From positions 184,356-248,355 of the forward strand of contig NC_133107.1 in NCBI RefSeq assembly GCF_022965805.1: a stretch of 64,000 nucleotides of DNA, written 5' to 3'. The position numbers and the translations under genes are program-made. This DNA comes from Primulina eburnea (Eukaryota; Streptophyta; Magnoliopsida; Lamiales; Gesneriaceae). A model generated the notes under the pieces. That model was given only the letters and a program-made list of their open reading frames with translations, was not told the DNA's origin and searched no databases. Each line of letters begins with the position of its first letter. The stretch's first letter is position 1. This document shows positions 45,301 to 57,090 of the stretch, piece after piece.

Positions 45301-47108
45301 TCTGAAAGATCTTCTGGTCTTTCAGTGGATGACCATGTGTATTTTCTATAATTATTCGCATCATTGTTGAACCAGGATGTCCCAATCGATCATGCCAATT
45401 GGTTAATATCGAGGAATTATCAACTACCATGTTTGATTCAATGGGACTTATACGTGTATAATGCAATCCAGTAGGGAGCATTGATAGTTTTTCAATCACA
45501 TATTTCTTTCCTGATTTATATGTGATAAGACACATATATTTCTCATTCCCTTCATTCATTGTTTGAGTATCATACCCATGGGAATATATATCATTAAAAC
45601 TCAACAAATTTCTTTTCGATTGTGGTGAATATAAAGCATCATTGATCAAAAATTTTGTACCATTAGGTAACAAAAATTGTGCTTTACCACATCCTTTAAT
45701 CAAGTCTACAGGACCTGATATTGTGTTCACCGTTGTTTTTGTTGGTTTTAGTTCCAAGAAATATCTTTTATCTCGGAGGATAGTGTGCGTTGTACCACTA
45801 TCGGGTATGCAAACTTCATCTTTGCTCATAGCATTTTCCATATTTGTACTTCAAAAAAAAAAATGCAATGAAATAAAATTACTGACAATACATATATAAA
45901 TATAACACATATCATAATTGTACAATAAAACATTATTATATGAATACAAGAAAAACAAATTATTGTACATTTATATTCTACCACTATATTGTTCATTTTC
46001 AGAAAAATCATTGAGAAAATCTGCAGCATCAAAATTGTTCATTTCTATCCCACCAACATGTTGATCATTTCCAGAGAAATCATTCATAAAATCACCAGCA
46101 TCAAGATGAGTTGAATCACTCAAACGGTCACTGCGTTCAGTAAAGTTGGTCTCCTTTTCTTTCCCCTTTAATGATTCTTTATAAAGTTTACAAAGGTGCT
46201 CAGGGGCTCGACAAATTTTGGACCAATGTCCTGGAGTACCACATCTGTAACAAGAACTTTCATATCTTTTTGAGTGATTCTCATTAACACTTGTATTCTC
46301 ATGATGTCTTTTTCTGTGGATGGTTTGGGACGCTTTTTTGAGATGAGTTATAAAAATAACTATCTCTATTATTTTCAAAACCACGGCCGCGTCCACGACC
46401 ACGACCAATTCAACGTCCACGTCCACGACCTCGACCTCGACCTCGACCAAAACCTTGTCTTTGAAATTGATTTTGGTTTCCAGGTATAAATTCATTTTTA
46501 CTTACAGCATTTACTTCTGGAAATGCTGTTGATCCAGTGGGTCGGGACTGATGATTTCTCATTAATAGCTCGTTGTTCTTTTCCGCCACAAGAAGACAGG
46601 CGATGAGTTCAGAATATCTCGCAAATCCACGTACTCTATATTGTTGCTGTAGAGTAATATTTGATGCATGAAATGTGGAAAATGTTTTTTCAAGCATCTC
46701 AGATTCTGTGACCTCATGTCCACAAAATTTTAATTGCGAGATTATTCTATACATCGCCGAATTGTAATCACTGACTTTTTTAAAATCTTGGAATCTCAGT
46801 GTGTTCCATTCATCCCGGGCGGTCGGAAGTATAACTTCCCTTATATGTTCTAATCTTTCTTTTAATCCCTTCCACAAAGCCATGGGATTTTTTTCAGTCA
46901 GATATTCACATTTCAATCCATCGTCGAGATGTCGACGCAAAAATATCATGGCTCTTGCCTTTTCTTGTGACGTGCATATGCCATTTTCTTTAATGGTCTC
47001 GCTTAGACCCAATGACTCAAGATGCATTTCTACATCTAGAGTCCATGACATATAATTCTTTCCCGTGATGTCGAGCGCAATAAATTCGAGCTTTGTTAAA
47101 TTTGACAT
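42375..47108 (-). pseudogene. gag-pol: Copia 2 gag-pol, two frameshifts
   Basis: Gag starts at ATG 47108 (MSNLTKLEF) and runs to a Gly/Arg-rich GRGRGRGR tract near 46420. There a frame change moves the match to another frame, which holds the CCHC knuckle (CYRCGTPGHWSKIC, near 46230). From about 45841 the frame holds protease (PDSGTTHTIL), integrase zinc and core (HDRLGHPG, GDICGPIHPP, IRLDNAGEF) and runs to 44258. A second one-base shift at the C run near 44310 separates it from the reverse transcriptase and RNase H frame, 44291-42375 (catalytic YVDDLNIIG near 43370, YADAGYLSDPHKARSQTGY near 42860). Apart from these shifts the domains are well preserved. Confidence 0.9.
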
Positions 47109-47555
47109 GGTGGTACTAAAAAAAATTACGATGCATTTTATTAGTTAATAAATATTGCAATACAAAGTAACGGATAAACAACAAGTACAAGTATTTGTAA
47201 AAATAAAGAAAACGCACGAGGAGGATATTCTCTGATAAATACAAGACTCGTGAGTATGATAACCAAAATAATTAAAAATATCCTTGAGAAAGCCATCTTC
47301 TTTTTTTTTCGAAAAATTTGATGATGAATACTTTTTAGAGAAGAAGAGAAAGTTGGAGTGATTGAATGTGTTTGTGAGATGATATTTATAGGGCAAAAAC
47401 TAGCCATTTGTTACCGTTTATGACCGTTGGTGTACAAAAAATAAATGTATGTATTTGTATAATTTTATGGTAATAATATGATGTATATAATATTAGACAT
47501 GTTTAAATAATTATGTATATCATATCATAATATTATAATGAGTGTCATAATTTAT

Positions 47556-47945
47556 TTTGTTTAAAAACCTTATAGGTTTTTATACTTGTCGTATCCCTTA
47601 CCGGGAGTGTGGGATGTCGTCTTAACATCCTCCCAGGATTTATAACAAGTTTATGAAAAATTTATTTTTATTATTTCTAATAATAACATTATATTGTATA
47701 TTAAATAAATACACAATAAATAAATAACAGTAAAATAAATATTATTACTTTTTGTTTAAAAACCGTATAGGCTTTTATACTTGTCGTATCCCTTATCGGG
47801 AGTGTGGGATGTCGTCTTAACATCCTCCCAGGATTTATAACAAGTTTATGAAAAATTTATTTTTATTATTTCTAATAATAACATTATATTATATATTAAA
47901 TAAATACACAATAAATAAATAACAGTAAAATAAATATTATTACTT
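47556..47945. repeat. Tandem duplication, 195-bp unit, in the copia 2 leader
   Basis: Two nearly identical copies of about 195 bp (from about 47556 and 47751) lie between the 5' LTR and gag. Each contains ggatgtcgtcttaacatcc, an imperfect palindrome. Only a few differences separate the copies, for example cttatagg against cgtatagg. Confidence 0.9.
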
Positions 47946-48015
47946 TTGTTACTTTTTTCTTCTGTTTGGAGCTTGGAATAGTATGTAGGACTTTTAGAGC
48001 TTCGTGCTGATAACG

Positions 48016-48291
48016 TGTTGTGAAAAAGTAAAAATTTATGGTAAAAAGTAAAAATCTCAAACTCTCAAAATTTACCAAACTACACACTTTATAATATTTT
48101 TCTCTCTACTCAATTGTGATTTTCTTCACAAATGAGATATCTATTTATAGAGTTTCATTACACATAATCCAAAAATAAAATACATAATTACCTACATCAT
48201 CACACACAAATTTCTAACATTACAACTCTTATTTTCAACATTCAAATATTCAACTATTACTTTTTCCATATTAAAATATATTATTTCAACA
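48016..48291 (-). repeat. 5' LTR of copia 2
   Basis: 276 bp, TG..CA ends, with a TATA-like TATAAATAG on the minus strand at 48141-48149. The sequence just outside reads CGTTATCAGCACG on the minus strand, the probable primer-binding region. Confidence 0.92.
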
Positions 48292-48428
48292 GCCCCATAT
48301 TTTTTCTCCACTACAAAAAAGAAAAAAAAAAAACCTTATTTATACCTTCCACAAAAAGAAGATTAGTTTTATGATATACGAAGAATCGAGTATGCAACAC
48401 CCAACAATAGGGAATACACAAATAGACC

Positions 48429-48490
48429 ATGAATGTAGCAAAAGCACATCAGAGGAGACATGAATGTAGCAAAAGCACATCAGAGGAGAC
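48429..48490. repeat. 31-bp tandem duplication
   Basis: Two copies of a 31-bp unit starting atgaatgtagcaaaagcaca, at 48429-48459 and 48460-48490. Confidence 0.9.
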
Positions 48491-49139
48491 AAGGACAAAT
48501 ATGTTTAAAGGTCTGAAGTATCAAAATGAATTTACCAAAACAGAGCCCAATATGATGAGGCATTAAAACAAATATAAGTTAGCATTGCTTTCTAAATATC
48601 AACCAGCGTCACTACATCTGTAGGCTCCTCCTGCTGCAACTTCACCAATCCGAACCAGAGGATAGCTTGTTACAGGATATCAAGATCCTCGTTATATTCT
48701 AAAAATGATTATCCAATTAGAATTTTAGGAGGACAAACACATAGAACCAATAGTTCAAATTTTGATTATTGTAACCTTTGTCAACTAGCAACGATGAATT
48801 GCTAAGGCCTGGTTCATTTGGCAGCTGAAACAAAGTAAAAACAACAAAAAAAAAAAAAACTTCAATACGTTGTTAAATCACACACCAAACTAACTGAATT
48901 TTATTTATAATGAACAAAAAAACCTAACCACCTCCATCTCACAGGCTTCAGATTTGGCTTGATCAGTTTGTTTCTCTTGCAAATGATCATTTAAAAGTTT
49001 TCGTAAGGTGAACAAAGTCTCATCACTATGAACATCGATCTCAATCTCAATCTCAATAACATCATGCTTCTTGAGTTTGTTTTTGTCTGTGCTACTTAAA
49101 AAGGTTGTGTTTAAATTGAAAAAATTCATACCAAAACAA

Positions 49140-50339
49140 TTATTAATGTTAATCGTCGATCCACATGTATTGTGTGTAATAATATGTATGTAATATATTT
49201 TTATATTTTAAAAATACTTCTGATGTTTAATGTTAAATAACAAAGACTAAAATTATACCACGAGTTCACATGTTTGCTTATCATTTACAGTTGTAGCTGA
49301 ATTTTTTCACTACCCCAATTTAATTTTGGGAGAATTGGAAATAAATCACTATCAGCAAATATATTTTCGTGGAGTCCCTATGTCATGTACATTAAGTTTT
49401 GCACACGATACATCTTTTTCCTTACTCAGTAGTTAAAAATTGTAAATATTTGACATTCTCATTGAATGATGTCTGCCTATGTTTTTTTTTTTTAAAAAAA
49501 AAGTATAGGGAGTCAAGACTAATAATTTTATTCTTAAGAATCATGTCAAGCTAACCTTTGTTTTAGTGGAAAAAGAGAGAGAGAATTTGGTGCGTCACTA
49601 GTTTGGTGACCTTTGAATCTCGTAAGAAATCACATATAAGGTTGAATGATGCACGAGTTGGGATTGAGAAATGCTTTTACTTTTGTGTAGATTGTGTGCT
49701 GGTTTCTAAAAAAGTTTGAAATCTTGTAAGAAATTATTTTTTAGAAATTTTACTTTTTGTTGCTTTATTTTAATAGTTGGTTGGTAGAAAAAAAGTTCAA
49801 TCATCAAGATATAAAAAATATGTGAGCTCAATCAATCAAGATATGCATACAATCGATATTGCCTTTTATTATTCTAATTTATTATTTATGTTGGGTGTTT
49901 GTATGGAGTAGAAAGAAGATCAAGCAATCGGAGGCTAATTTATATATTAAAATAGGATATAGAGTTAACTTAAATTTTTTTGTGCTTTATATTTTTGTAT
50001 TTGATGTTGAGTTTCTTATGTCATTGATTTTAATGGTATATGTCGGATGAACTTTAAATTTTATTTGTTCTGTTTATAATGGTTATGGTGATACTGTTTA
50101 TACGTTATGTGAATGCCCTAATAGTTATACGGAGAATGCCTTGATTCAAATGAGACTCATAGGTTGAGGAGCAAGGATGCAAAACCATGATGTTCTTCTA
50201 TTTATTTAAAAAATGTGATGAAGAAATTTGACAAGACAATAATCTTATGCATTATATACTCCAGAGTTTAAATCAAGATTGTGGTTGATCCATGACGTCT
50301 CTTGTGCAAATTATTTGGGAGATGTCACGTATAAACTGA
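49140..50339. other. AT-rich spacer
   Basis: I looked here for the bromodomain exons of the GTE gene and found none. No gene or element recognised. Confidence 0.5.
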
Positions 50340-53300
50340 AAATCATACAAGAATTAAATGACCCAGGCTGAAAAGTGAGTCTTCTTGGAACGTAGTTATG
50401 AGGGGAACCACCGTTTCCTAGACCCAAACTCATATGACTATTTAACGAGTAATATCTAAGAAAAAAATTATTACCATGATTTATTTAACAAACACAAGCA
50501 AAAAAAAAATGTAATTTTGGTACATAATATGAAACGTCCCATATTCGTTTTTCTTTAAAATATACTAAGGAAATTTTTATTTTTATTTTATTTTCTTTTT
50601 CTAATTCATTCGGCCGAAACACTAAATATTTAAAATATAAATATTTTACACCATTTAAAATAAACATATTAACTATTATTTGAAAATCCAAAAAAAAAGT
50701 AATTGAAAGCATAAAATCGTAAAGGTCAACCATCCTAAACTAACATTATTTCAAAATAAACTTAACTCTAACATCCTCTGAAAAACCTACCATCATAATC
50801 ATCGGGTTTTGTGCACCTTCAGTCCAGCTAGTTCAACCATGAAGTCCTCCATCAATATCATGCTCACCTGCATCGATCACACATAATAACTCTATTGACT
50901 CATCAAACCTTAACACATGATAGCAAGTAATACATATACAATAACAAGCAACAATGAAAATACTTTTAATAAAATAGCTTTTCATGAACATAACCTTAAA
51001 CATTTTTCCTTTCATCATATCATATTTCCTTTCATCATATACGCAGGGATGGAGACCACAGCAGCGAGGGACATCAGCGACACTCTCACCCGTCAACTGA
51101 GCATTGGCCTTACATATCATCATATCATCATATTAGTCACAATCAATTCATCTTCTTCATTTTTTTCATATTTCATCACTTATAAAAATTCATGCACTTA
51201 TAAATCATTTTTCTTTAAACCAAACATGTCACATGTTTTCTAGCATTAATATTTTGTCATAAAATTTCATAAACATTTTAGTATTTATTACAACATTCAG
51301 GGTATTGCCACGACTTCTAATATTTTCTATGCGTAAAATGATTGTTTTTGCCCCTGAAACCTTAACTTTCCCAATTTATCCTTAAACCTTAAAACGACGA
51401 CCCAAATCATTCCAAACTTAACATAACACCTTAAAATATGCACATAAATATTTCTTAGATGTAAACTTAAATTTCTCAACTAATTTCCCAATTCGTTTTA
51501 AAACTTAGCCATACGTCTCATTTTGACTCGTATAGACTAGAAACTTAATCAAACTTTCCCAAATTTGAACCAAAGCTTATTAACACCAAACTAACTATAT
51601 ACAACTCAATTCAAGCCCATTAAACTATTGGATAAGCCTAAAATCAGCTACTAAACTTTAGCCCCTATTTTTCGAAAACCTTAACCATCCTAACCATGCA
51701 CCCTTTAGCCCAAGTCACTAACCATCCTATCCAGCACTTAGCTAACCCTCCTCGGACCATGACCAAACCCTAGGGAAGCTACTGGATTGAGCCTAAAAGA
51801 CCTAGAAGGCTCACCCCCAAACCCGTCCTCCAGGCGTGCGCGGCTTCCCCAAGCCTCATGTGATCCCCTATCCCTTCAAACCTAGAATCATGCAGTCCCC
51901 CCTTGAACCATCCTACAGCCTCTTTAGGTCTCCTAAACACACCCTAACTGCAGCTAGAATCCGTGGCCATCATGACTCCTATTTTTGTGGTAGTGGACAT
52001 CTATACCAGCCCAGTACTGTGGTTTAGTCTGATCAGCCGCAATTTGTATGAGTCACTTTCTTGGAAACATATCTCTACACAAAATGATGATGATTATGCA
52101 TGTTTAAGTATGTACGATGCAAGGACGTTTATGAAAATGTTTATGAGTTGATGGCACTTCTATGCTTATGTAAGTATGCTCAAAGTTTAAATATGTATGT
52201 GCTACTTTAAAACGCATGTGGCTTTATTATGTACTACTTGCTATTCTTAGTTTATACATGTTGAGTCTTTAGACTCACTAGACTTGATTGATACAGGTGA
52301 GGACGAATTTGAGGAGACGAGAGGAGGAGATATTTTATCTCATATGGTCCCCGGTCTGCATTCCTCGATTGCGTCTCGAATAACTTTTAAACACAGTTTT
52401 ATGCATTCTAATATAAAATACTATTTTAAACATGTAATAATGAACATCATCATTAATTCATGCAATTAAAACCATTTAATTAGTCATTTTTCATTTTTCC
52501 TATATTTGCATGCAGTTGGATTACGTCAACATATTTTGGACCTGACATAATAGGTCAATTCTGGCACATAGTAACACAATTTCAAAATATTTCATATCAA
52601 ATTTGGTATATAACATAGGAATATGAGCATATATTATGAGGAACCATCATCTTCTAGACTCAAACTCATATGGTTATTTAATTAGTAATATATATGAAAA
52701 CAAATTATACCGTGATTTTTATTTAACAAGCCACAAGGAACATAATTCTGGGCATTGAATATGTCAATTCTAGCCCATATTAACAAAATTCAGGTATATT
52801 TTATATCTAGTTTGGTACATAACATGGAAAAATGAACATATATTATGAGGGGATCTATCATCCTCTTGATCCAAGCATATGACTATTTAATGAGTAATAT
52901 ATAGGAAAACACTTTCTTACCATGATTTTGATCTAACAAGCACACGCCACAAGGAACGTAATTTTTGGCACAAAATAGGTCAATTCAGGCACATATTAAC
53001 ACAATTTCAATACATTTTGTATCTAATTTGGTACTTAACATGGGGATATGAGAATATATTCTGAGAGAATCCATCGTCTTATTGACCCAAACTCATATGA
53101 CTATTTAATGAATAGTATCTTTGAAAACAACTTCTTATTATGATTTTTGTCTGACAAGCACATGCTACAAAGAAAATAATTTTTTGGCACAATATAGGTC
53201 AGTTATGTCACATATTGACACAATTTAGTGCATTTCATATCTAATTCGGTATGTAACATGGGAATATGAGCATATATTCTATGGGGATCCATTGTCTTCT

Positions 53301-53560
53301 TGACTCCAACTCGTATGACTATTTAATGAGTAATATATAGGAAAACAACTTGTCACCATGATTTTACTCTAACAAGCACAAGCCAATTGTGTAAATGTAT
53401 TCTTATATTAACCTATTTTCTGCTGATAATTATGTTGCTGATAGAAAAATATCATGGTAAGTATAATTGTTCCTATATTTGAGTATATATGTCTAGAGGA
53501 ACCAACATCGTCTTGATCCAAATTCATATGTATATTTAAGAATTAAAATTTTGGGTCTTC
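50340..53560. repeat. Satellite-like tandem array, about 215-bp units
   Basis: A diverged unit can be followed by the anchor catatgactatttaa, seen near 50430, 52662, 52873, 53086, 53306 and 53517. Spacings of 211, 213, 220 and 211 bp separate the last five. A second anchor, aggtcaattctggcacata-like, repeats in step. The first and second units are 2232 bp apart because of an insertion. Confidence 0.8.
50530..52544. mobile_element. 2-kb insertion with inverted LTR-like ends in the tandem array
   Basis: The tandem unit is interrupted between two copies of acataata (50522-50529 and 52545-52552), a probable 8-bp target duplication. The left part contains cacctgcatcgatcac (about 50869) and the right part gattgatacaggtgag (about 52287), inverted versions of one motif; both ends read like the same type of gypsy LTR in opposite directions. 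Removing the insertion restores the spacing of about 220 bp. No coding sequence recognised. Confidence 0.6.
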
Positions 53561-56500
53561 ACAAGATACAACAGCAAAATTATGGTCGAAAATAAAGAGC
53601 TTGTATATGACGAAGTCACTCACCAATCGACTATATTTGAAGTAAAGATTTACACTCTTCAAATACAAGGGGTAAAGTCCATCAAAAGAAATCTCAATAT
53701 TTTAACAAAATTATTCTTGGTCTAAAAAGTATAAATGTTTAATAGAGGACGAAAACCAAATCATTATTCTACTATACTCTTTGCCAAACTCCTATAAAAA
53801 CTTCATCGATACTATGATGTGCGGACGTGAAACTCTTACTATAAAAAATGTCAAAGCGACGTTAAATTCAAAGGAGTTTAAGAAAAAAGTATCAGAAAAT
53901 AAAATGGATGGATCGGTAGAAAGTTTGTTTGAAAGAGACAGTATGGAAAAAAGAAATCAAGATCGTGGAAGAAGCAAGTATAGGCCTAAATATAAATTCA
54001 AACCTAGAAAATTCAAGTGCTAACACTGTAACAAAGAAGGGCATCTTAGAAGAGATTGTCCAGAGTGCAAAGGCACTGGAAAATAAATGACTTGTGATTC
54101 TAGAAATGCAGCAGTAGCAAATGACAATACAAATGTTCTTATAATTTCCGAACACGACTCAGGTGATGAATGGATCATTGGTTCAAGCTTCTCATATAGC
54201 ATTGTCCCTATAAAGATTTGTTTGTAACCTATCAATCCTTGGATGGGGCCAAGGTCCTCTTAGGTGACAACAAAGCCTGTAAAATTATTGGTAAAGGCAC
54301 AATAAAGATAAAAAAGGTTCGAGGGCATCTTGAAAACTTTGACAGATGTCAGACATGTTCCAGAGTTGAAGAAAAACTGATATCCTTGGTTATGCTTGAC
54401 CATAACCGGTATACTTTCAAAGGGAGAAGGTGGGAGTCATAAAAGTTTCAAAAGGTACCCTAATTGTTATGAAAGAAAAGAAATTTAATAAAATCTCTAT
54501 GCTGGAGGGAAGCAAAGTTACTAGGTCTATTGTTGTTTTCATAAATGTTTGATTTTGATGTCGACGAAGTATGACATATGCAGGCTTGGAGCCGTATCAA
54601 TGAAAAATTCATGGCAGAACTAGTAAGAGCAAAGCCTGTTTTGTGGTCAAAATACCGGAAAATTTGACTTCTGTAAACACTATATATTTAAATCAAGGAA
54701 GATTGGATATACATCCTGAAGCATAAATATGAAGTTTTTGTCAAATTCAAACAATGAAAAACAAAAGGCAAATTAAGACTGAAAAACAAATCGAACGCCT
54801 AAGTACTGACAATGGGTTGGAATTATGTGGATGAGGTTATGATAATTTCTACAAGGATCATGGGATCATGAGACACTACTGTTAGAAATACTCCACAACA
54901 AAATGGTCTTGCAGAACGGATTAATAAAATGGTCCTTACAGAACACAATTCATTTTCTCAAATGTTGGTTTAAACAAAAGAGCTCTAGGCTGAAGCTGTT
55001 AACACAGCTTGCTACCTGATGAATAGATGTCCATCTTTAGCAATAAATTTGAAGACTCTTGAGGAGATGTGGCCGGGTTCTCCTGCCTAGTATGATAATC
55101 TGAAAATATTTGATTGTCCTATTATGCTTAGGTAAATGAAGGTAAGCTTGAACCAAGGACAAGAAATGCATTTCTGTTGGATATCTTGAAGGTGTGAAAG
55201 GGTAAAAGTTGTGAAATCCTGATACAAGAAAATCCATCATAAGTAGAGGTGAGTTTCAATGAAACTGAAATGCTTAAATTACAAAAAGAGGTCGACACCT
55301 GAAAAGGAAATACCGAAATCTCAAAGAAAGTGGAGTTTGAGGTAGAGCCTACAACATAAATCTTCAAAGATCAAAATGAAAATATGTTACACCAAATTGA
55401 GGAATCTAATAATCTGCAGGATTATCAGTTAGCTAGAGACAGAGAAATGAGACAAAATGTGAAAGCTCCTCAAGCTATAGTTGTTATGTTGATCTAATCT
55501 CTTATGCACTAAATGTTGCTGAAAGCATTAGTCTTGATGAACCACAAACTTATCAAGAGGAAATTGCAGCATGAATCTTCTGAATGGATTTAATTCAATG
55601 AGTGAGGAGAGTGAATCACTCGACAAGAATCGTACTTGAGATTTTATTGAAAGATCGAAGAATCAAAAGATTGTTGAAAGTAAATGAATCTTCGAAAGAA
55701 AAAAAAGAATTCATGGTGTAGAAAGATTTCATATTCAAAGGAAGATTTGTGGCAAAAGGTTTTACATAGAGACAAGGGATTGACTACAATGAAGTTATTC
55801 TCTCCAGTGGCAAAAAACACAAACAATTCGTACACTTCTTGCAATTCTTGCATATTTTGACTTGGAACTTGAGCACTAGATGTCCAAAAGTTTTTCTACA
55901 TAGCAAACTAAAAGAATAAATCTACATGAACACCAGAAAGATTTGAGTTTCTAAGCAAAGAAAATCATGTTGCCTGTTGAAGAAATCTTTGTATGCTTGA
56001 AATAGTCTCCTAGAGAGTGGTACAAGCAGTTTGAGGTTTTTATTGCATCAAATCATTACTCAAATTGCGACTATGATAACTGCATTTAAATGTAGAAACT
56101 TAAGGATGAGATACTCATATATCTACTCTTATATGTTGATGATATGTTGATTGCTTACAAACTTATATCACAAATTGAAAAATTGAAGGCGCATTTAAAT
56201 ATAGAGTTTGAGATGAAGGATTTGGGAGCTGCGAAGAAGATTATGGGAATGGAGATCTACTGATATATAAAATCATGCACACTGTTTCTTTCACAAAGAA
56301 ATACATTGAAAAGGTGTTGGAACGTTTTGGCATGCAAGACGCAAAGCCTGTTGCAACTCCATAGCAACTCATTTTAAACTCTCGAAAGCATTGTCACCCA
56401 ACACCAAGGAAGAAGTGGAGCAAATGTCTCGTGTCCCTTATGCAAATACCGTTGGGATCCTCATATATGTCACGGTATGTACTAGACCAGATATTTCTCA

Positions 56501-57090
56501 AATTGTCTATGTTGTCAGCAGGTACATGGAAAATCCTGGAAAAAGGGCGTTGGCAAGCAGTGAAATGGATTCTGCATTACTTGAAAGGAAAAATTATTGT
56601 TGGTTTAGCTTATGAGAATTCTAAAAAAAATTATGGAAGCATTGTCGGATTTGTCGATTCAGATTTTGCTGGAGAACTTGATAGAAGAAGATCGTTAACT
56701 GGTTATGTGTTAATACTCTGTGGATGTGCTATCAGTTGGCAAGCAACCTTCTAAGCTATTGTTGCTTTGTCAACCAACGAGCTAGAGTACATCGCAACAA
56801 CAAAAGTTGTGAAATATGCTATTTGACTTAAGAACTAGTTGGTGAGCTTGGTATACCACTAGCTCAGACAATAGTCTACTATGATAGCCAAAGTGTACTC
56901 TATTTGATGAAAAATCACGTGTATCATGAATGGACGAAACATATCGATATATAATGCACTTCATGAGAGATTTGGTTTCTCAAAAAACAATCACAATGGA
57001 TAAAATATCTACAATAGATAATCCAGCAGACATGATGACTAAACTACTTTCAGCCACCAAGTTCAAGTTAGTTTGGACTTGATTGAAGTA
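53561..57090 (+). pseudogene. Ruined Ty1/copia polyprotein remnant (copia 3)
   Basis: Plus-strand fragments appear in polyprotein order: gag (LPNSYKNFIDTMMCGRETLT, 53781 on); CCHC knuckle near 54015 with an in-frame TAA inside it; an integrase motif NTPQQNGLAER near 54890; RT pieces near 56130 (YVDDM-like) and 56430-56600 (TRPDISQIVYVVSRYM); and RNase H near 56650 (FVDSDFAGELDRRRSLTGY). Dozens of stops and frameshifts separate them. I could not define LTRs or a target duplication, so ends are approximate. Confidence 0.8.

Larger units (their letters stand above)
41936..48291 (-). mobile_element. Ty1/copia retrotransposon 2 (inactive)
   Basis: 276-bp LTRs at 41936-42211 and 48016-48291 are flanked by gcccc (41931-41935 and 48292-48296). 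The left LTR has lost its terminal T (GGTTGTG instead of TGTTGTG), and about three further differences are visible, so it is older than copia 1. Coding runs on the minus strand and is broken by two frameshifts. Confidence 0.93.
23688..49100 (-). pseudogene. Decayed GTE/BET9-type bromodomain-ET gene, split by transposons
   Basis: Minus-strand exons of a plant bromodomain/extra-terminal (GTE) protein are recognisable in the right order. They are: NET-domain end (about 49079-48932, SDETLFTLRKLLNDHLQEK); a short exon 48824-48776 (LPNEPGLSNSSLL); 48698 to about 48600 (YNEDLDI, then frameshifted); 36082-36009; 35887-35822 (DDVAVTVESKKSLVLTGQ); about 24594-24525; about 24441-24331 (QVSPDKLYRAALLKNQF); about 24240-24165; about 24090-23960 (QAEARAAEDARTRAEAEAAA); and the C-terminal exon to TAG 23690-23688 ([11 protein letters not shown], ending EGEID-like). 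In-frame stops occur at 23973-23971 and 23798-23796, and frameshifts in at least three exons. The bromodomain itself was not found upstream, so the 5' part is missing or beyond recognition. GTE proteins bind acetylated histones. The copia at 24923-35763 sits in the intron between the exons at 35822 and 24594; the older gypsy/copia stack lies between 36082 and 48600. Confidence 0.85.
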
